From: an uncultured Oscillospiraceae bacterium
GTDB lineage: Bacteria > Bacillota > Clostridia > Oscillospirales > Oscillospiraceae
NCBI GenBank assembly: GCA_900756575.1
Contig: CAAEKQ010000138.1
Coordinates: 1 to 16,112, forward strand
Length of the DNA: 16,112 bases
Direction: 5' to 3'
Each line of letters opens with the position of its first letter. Positions within the stretch are counted from its first letter, which is position 1. Below are positions 13,174 through 16,112 of this stretch, in pieces. The position numbers and the translations under genes were made by a program. The notes beneath the pieces were generated by a model. That model saw nothing but the letters and a program-made list of their open reading frames with translations. It did not search any database and was not told the origin of the DNA.

Positions 13174-14916
13174 ATGAAACACTGTAAACGGCTCCTTGCT
13201 ATGGTTCTGGCGCTGGGACTTTTCAGTGCCTGCGGAGCAGCCCCGGCATCCTCCGCCCCCGCTTCCTCTGCCGCAGCTTCGGCAGAAGCAGCAGAAGCCA
13301 CAGATACCCCGGACGCGACCGCTGCCGCAGTTGAGCCTTCGGCGCAGGAAGCAGTCTCCGCCGAGCTGTCTGAGGCCGAGCCGGAGGAAAACGTTGTCCA
13401 GCGCGAAGAATGTGAGCTCCCCCTCTATGACGGCGAATCCTTCACCTACTGGACCGTCCTTCAGGGGATGGATGAACCGAACGACAGCTTCCTGTTCTGG
13501 AACCAGCTGGCGGACGCCACGGGCGTTACCATTGAATTTGTCAATGCCCCCGAAGAGACTGCCATGGAAAAATACAACCTCATGATGGCCACCGGCGACT
13601 GCACCGACGTGATCTATGAGCGTGAGCTGACCACCGGTACCTCCTCCAGCTGTCCCTATAGCGGCGGCTATGCCAAGGCCATTGCGGACGGCGTTTATAT
13701 GGATCTTACGGAGGCCATTGAGGAGAATTGCCCGAACTATTGGAGCATTTTGCAGGAAAATCCCGGCGTCTACCGGGATCTGGCGCTGGATGACGGCACT
13801 CTCTACTGCTTTGCCGCAATTATGGACGAGCCTTATGGCCCCAATCAGGGTGCATGGGTGCGGACGGATATGATGAAGCAGGCGGGCGTGGAGGAGATCC
13901 CCACCACCGAAACCGGCTGGCTGGAGCTTTGGCGTGCTATGAAATCCGCAGATGTGGTGCAGCAGCCCACCCGTGCCAGCAATTTGGGCGACCTGTACCC
14001 CAACATTGCCGAGGCCTACGGCACCACCGCCTCCTCCAACTTCCTGATCGATCTGGAATCCGGCTCCGTTTTTTATGATATGACCAGCGATATGTACCGG
14101 GACTATCTGGAGTATTTCCGTCAGGTATACTCTGAGGGCATCGTTGACCCCGACTTCTACAGCGTCAGCGAAACCAGTATGGCAGACATCGACGGCGGTC
14201 TGATCGCCACCTATGAATGCGTACTGGGCGCAGCCAATATGATGACCACCACCAAGGGCATTGAGATGGCAGCCGCTCCTGCCGTCCATCTCAGCGACTA
14301 TGCCGCCGCCCAGCCCAAGCTCATCAACTATGAGGACTGGAATTCCAGAATCACCACCGGAACATGGTGCTGTGTCAGTGCGAATACCGAAAAGCTGGAT
14401 GTGATTCTGGACTGGTTCAACTTCACCTACAGCGACTATGGCATTCAGGTCTGCAACTATGGATTTGATGAGGGCGTGAGCTATGAGGTTCTGTCCGATG
14501 GCAGCCTCCAGCTGCTGCCGGAGATGCTGGATCGTGACGAAAACATGGTGGTTGGCCGGATGCAGTACACCATGAAGGAAGGCCCCACCTATGAGATTGC
14601 AAAGGTCGAGCTTCCTGTATCCTCCGACTTTATCCGAGACTCCTACAACACATGGGGCGATTTTGATAAAGACGCTGCCATCTACAGTACCCTTCCCGCC
14701 GGCGTATCCCTCAGCGAGCAGGAGAACGCCACAGTTTCCAACGTCATGGGTGATATCGAAACCTATGTATCCACCGTCACCATGCAGTGGATGACCTGCG
14801 CTTCCGAGCTGAATGATGAAACATGGAATGAATATGTCACCTACATTGAGGATTCCGGGATCGACGATGCCATTGCGGCCTATCAGGCTGCCTATGACCG
14901 CTACCTGACCAAGTGA
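13174..14916 (+). CDS. SBP2: extracellular solute-binding lipoprotein
   Basis: 580 residues. It starts 33 nt after OYE4 with TGGAGGT (13161-13167) 7 nt before the ATG. The signal peptide MKHCKRLLAMVLALGLFSAC carries a lipobox with Cys20; Phe at -3 is slightly unusual. An Ala/Ser/Pro then Glu-rich linker runs to about residue 85. The mature domain resembles SBP1 in plan: MMATGDCTDVIYE, DGVYMDLTEAIEENCPNYWSI, DGTLYCFAAI, WVRTDMMKQAG, typical of family 1 binding proteins. Sequence identity to SBP1 looks low beyond these blocks, so it probably has a different or modified ligand. It is the last gene before a strong terminator. As with SBP1, no permease or ATPase gene is visible. It acts on the outer face of the membrane, supplying the pathway or sensing its substrate. 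Confidence 0.9.
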   Translation: MKHCKRLLAMVLALGLFSACGAAPASSAPASSAAASAEAAEATDTPDATAAAVEPSAQEAVSAELSEAEPEENVVQREECELPLYDGESFTYWTVLQGMDEPNDSFLFWNQLADATGVTIEFVNAPEETAMEKYNLMMATGDCTDVIYERELTTGTSSSCPYSGGYAKAIADGVYMDLTEAIEENCPNYWSILQENPGVYRDLALDDGTLYCFAAIMDEPYGPNQGAWVRTDMMKQAGVEEIPTTETGWLELWRAMKSADVVQQPTRASNLGDLYPNIAEAYGTTASSNFLIDLESGSVFYDMTSDMYRDYLEYFRQVYSEGIVDPDFYSVSETSMADIDGGLIATYECVLGAANMMTTTKGIEMAAAPAVHLSDYAAAQPKLINYEDWNSRITTGTWCCVSANTEKLDVILDWFNFTYSDYGIQVCNYGFDEGVSYEVLSDGSLQLLPEMLDRDENMVVGRMQYTMKEGPTYEIAKVELPVSSDFIRDSYNTWGDFDKDAAIYSTLPAGVSLSEQENATVSNVMGDIETYVSTVTMQWMTCASELNDETWNEYVTYIEDSGIDDAIAAYQAAYDRYLTK

Positions 14917-14925
14917 TTTTTCAGC

Positions 14926-14966
14926 AAGGCGCCTCAACTTAACATTTGAGGCGCCTTTTATTTTTT
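14926..14966 (+). terminator. Strong intrinsic terminator after SBP2
   Basis: Perfect 12-bp stem AAGGCGCCTCAA (14926-14937) / TTGAGGCGCCTT (14946-14957) with an 8-nt loop, then TTATTTTTT. It lies 9 nt after the SBP2 stop. The next gene's ATG is at 14988, so it also acts as a barrier or attenuator in front of the beta-helix gene. Confidence 0.92.
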
Positions 14967-14987
14967 CCCGAGAAACGAGGCGACTAT

Positions 14988-16112
14988 ATGGAAAACACAG
15001 GACGAATTTCTGACCCTCAGCAGGGGCGGATTCTGATGCAGGCGCTGGACGCTTCCGCATTGGAGCAGCAACAGGCGCTTTATCGAAATGCCCTGCCTGT
15101 TTTTGTGGAGCAGGGGCTGCTGACTCAGGCCGAGGCAGATGCCATTATTCCGCTGATCGGTCTTCCCAACGAAGATGTAATGCACCTGCTGACCCCCTAC
15201 GACCGTGCCTTAAATGCAGGCATCATCACCCAGAAGCAGCTTGTTCCCATGCGGCAGGAGATCACGCGGCAGATCCACAGCCCCACAGCAAAATGCTCCG
15301 GCACCGCCGCGCATATTTATTCCGAGACAGTCTCTGTAACAGACTGCACCCTTTCCACCGGGCAGCGTAATGAAAACGTGGTCAAATCCATTCCCGGCGG
15401 CAATGCCGCTTTGGAGCGTGTCCAAATCGAAAAGTGCGGAGACACCAGAAATCATATTGAGGGCAACTTCACCGGGCTAAACGCCGCAGTCCTTGCCGAG
15501 GGCGGAGAGATCTCCATTGCGGATTCCCAGATCATTTCCCACGCCATTGGGGGAAACAACGTATTCGCCCACGGAGCTGGCAGTCATATCACACTGAATA
15601 ACGTCCTGCTGGACGCCTATGGTGCGGCCTCCAACCGGTGCATCTATGTCTCCTTCGGCGGACAGGTGGACGCGGACCACTGCGAAATGACCTCCCGCGG
15701 CTCCATCAGCTCCCCCGTGGCAACAGATGTGGGCGGAGGAACCATCCGCCTCAAGAACTGCGTTGTAAAGGCGCTGGGCAATCACTGCGCTGCGCTGTAT
15801 TCCACCGGGCGAATCGAAGCGGAGCACTGCGTCTGCGTCGCTCCGGAAACCGAAGGCATGATTATTGTCGGCAGCAATTCCATCTCTCTTCGGGACAGCC
15901 ATGTATTCAGCGGGCAAAATCAGGGCATAAAGTTCGCCTCTGAGCTGGGAGAATCTCAGGGTGTATTCACCATGGAGGGCGGCAGCCTGACCGCCGCAGA
16001 GGGGCCGCTGTTTCAGGTGGAGCTGGACGCCCGAATCGTATTGAAGCACACCGCCATTGCGGTTCCCTCCGGACAGCTTTTGAAGCTGTATCGCGGCTTT
16101 TCCCCGCCGGGA
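14988..16112 (+). CDS. Predicted right-handed beta-helix protein (partial, runs off the right edge)
   Basis: An open frame of 375 codons with no stop before the window end. ATG 14988 has GAGG (14977-14980) 7 nt upstream. Residues 1 to about 97 look helical and soluble (for example ALEQQQALYRNALPVFVEQG). From about 100 onward the protein consists of irregular repeats of 20-25 residues, with short beta strands, Gly/Asn turns and recurring 'I-x-[AL]-x-x-[CS]' rungs: ISIADSQI, ITLNNVLL, VDADHCEM, IRLKNCVV, IEAEHCVC, ISLRDSHV. This is the pattern of pectin-lyase-like parallel beta-helices. There is no signal peptide or lipobox, so it is predicted cytoplasmic unless exported by an unusual route. 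Several buried-rung cysteines fit a reducing interior. Function unknown; it may be an enzyme, scaffold or adhesin-like protein. It could be co-expressed with the OYE unit by terminator read-through. Confidence 0.75.
   Translation, partial: MENTGRISDPQQGRILMQALDASALEQQQALYRNALPVFVEQGLLTQAEADAIIPLIGLPNEDVMHLLTPYDRALNAGIITQKQLVPMRQEITRQIHSPTAKCSGTAAHIYSETVSVTDCTLSTGQRNENVVKSIPGGNAALERVQIEKCGDTRNHIEGNFTGLNAAVLAEGGEISIADSQIISHAIGGNNVFAHGAGSHITLNNVLLDAYGAASNRCIYVSFGGQVDADHCEMTSRGSISSPVATDVGGGTIRLKNCVVKALGNHCAALYSTGRIEAEHCVCVAPETEGMIIVGSNSISLRDSHVFSGQNQGIKFASELGESQGVFTMEGGSLTAAEGPLFQVELDARIVLKHTAIAVPSGQLLKLYRGFSPPG

Noticed and set aside
12628..15060. 810-codon open frame on the minus strand across OYE4, SBP2 and the beta-helix start
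   Set aside because: It lies opposite three well-supported genes, reads through the SBP2 terminator and has low-complexity Gly/His/Val-rich translation typical of antisense frames in GC-rich genes.
1..16112. CRISPR arrays, tRNA or rRNA genes, toxin-antitoxin pairs or phage genes
   Set aside because: No regularly spaced repeats, tRNA-like cloverleaf or rRNA sequence, and no paired small genes or phage proteins were seen on either strand.

Overview
The window looks like chromosomal DNA of an anaerobic, low-oxygen Firmicute of the class Clostridia, most likely an Oscillospiraceae/Ruminococcaceae-type gut bacterium. This is inferred from strong AGGAGG-type ribosome binding sites, sigma-A promoters, an S-box (SAM-I) riboswitch, lipoprotein signal peptides and a GC-rich codon style. 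No species can be named from the sequence alone.

Left flank (1-1067): a more AT-rich accessory segment. It holds the 3' end of an unidentified gene, a sigma-A promoter feeding a SAM-I riboswitch with a readable terminator/antiterminator switch, and a 67-residue orphan ORF as the only regulated gene. A gene-poor stretch follows, with a possible degraded YqfD-like fragment, an IS3-like terminal sequence and a 161-bp MITE-like element bounded by TA. The right TA of this element forms part of the stop codon of the next gene.

Central region (1068-14916): an oxidoreductase cluster. A minus-strand unit encodes a solute-binding lipoprotein (SBP1) and then an Old Yellow Enzyme/2,4-dienoyl-CoA-reductase-type flavoenzyme (OYE1). 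It diverges from a LysR-type regulator, and the shared intergenic region has back-to-back promoters and a perfect 10-bp inverted repeat. After lysR and its strong terminator, a plus-strand unit runs OYE2, OYE3, an SDR-like protein, OYE4 and a second solute-binding lipoprotein (SBP2), ending in a strong terminator. All four OYE proteins have the FMN TIM barrel, a 4Fe-4S motif and a C-terminal FAD/NAD(P)H module. They share a cysteine spacing (C-x2-C-x2-C-x12-C) that differs from the E. coli FadH spacing, and each has a different active-site motif in place of the usual HGAH. OYE3 has lost the second Rossmann glycine motif, and the SDR has lost YxxxK.

Right edge (14988-16112): the first 375 residues of a predicted right-handed beta-helix protein with a helical N-terminal domain and no signal peptide. 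Its start codon lies only about 30 nt after the SBP2 terminator hairpin.

Working model (inference): the lipoproteins capture an external small molecule, LysR senses it or a product, and the four divergent flavoenzymes carry out successive or parallel reductions of C=C (or similar) bonds, using the compound as carbon source or electron sink. No permease, ATPase, CoA ligase or electron-transfer flavoprotein gene is in the window, so substrate and transport route are unknown.
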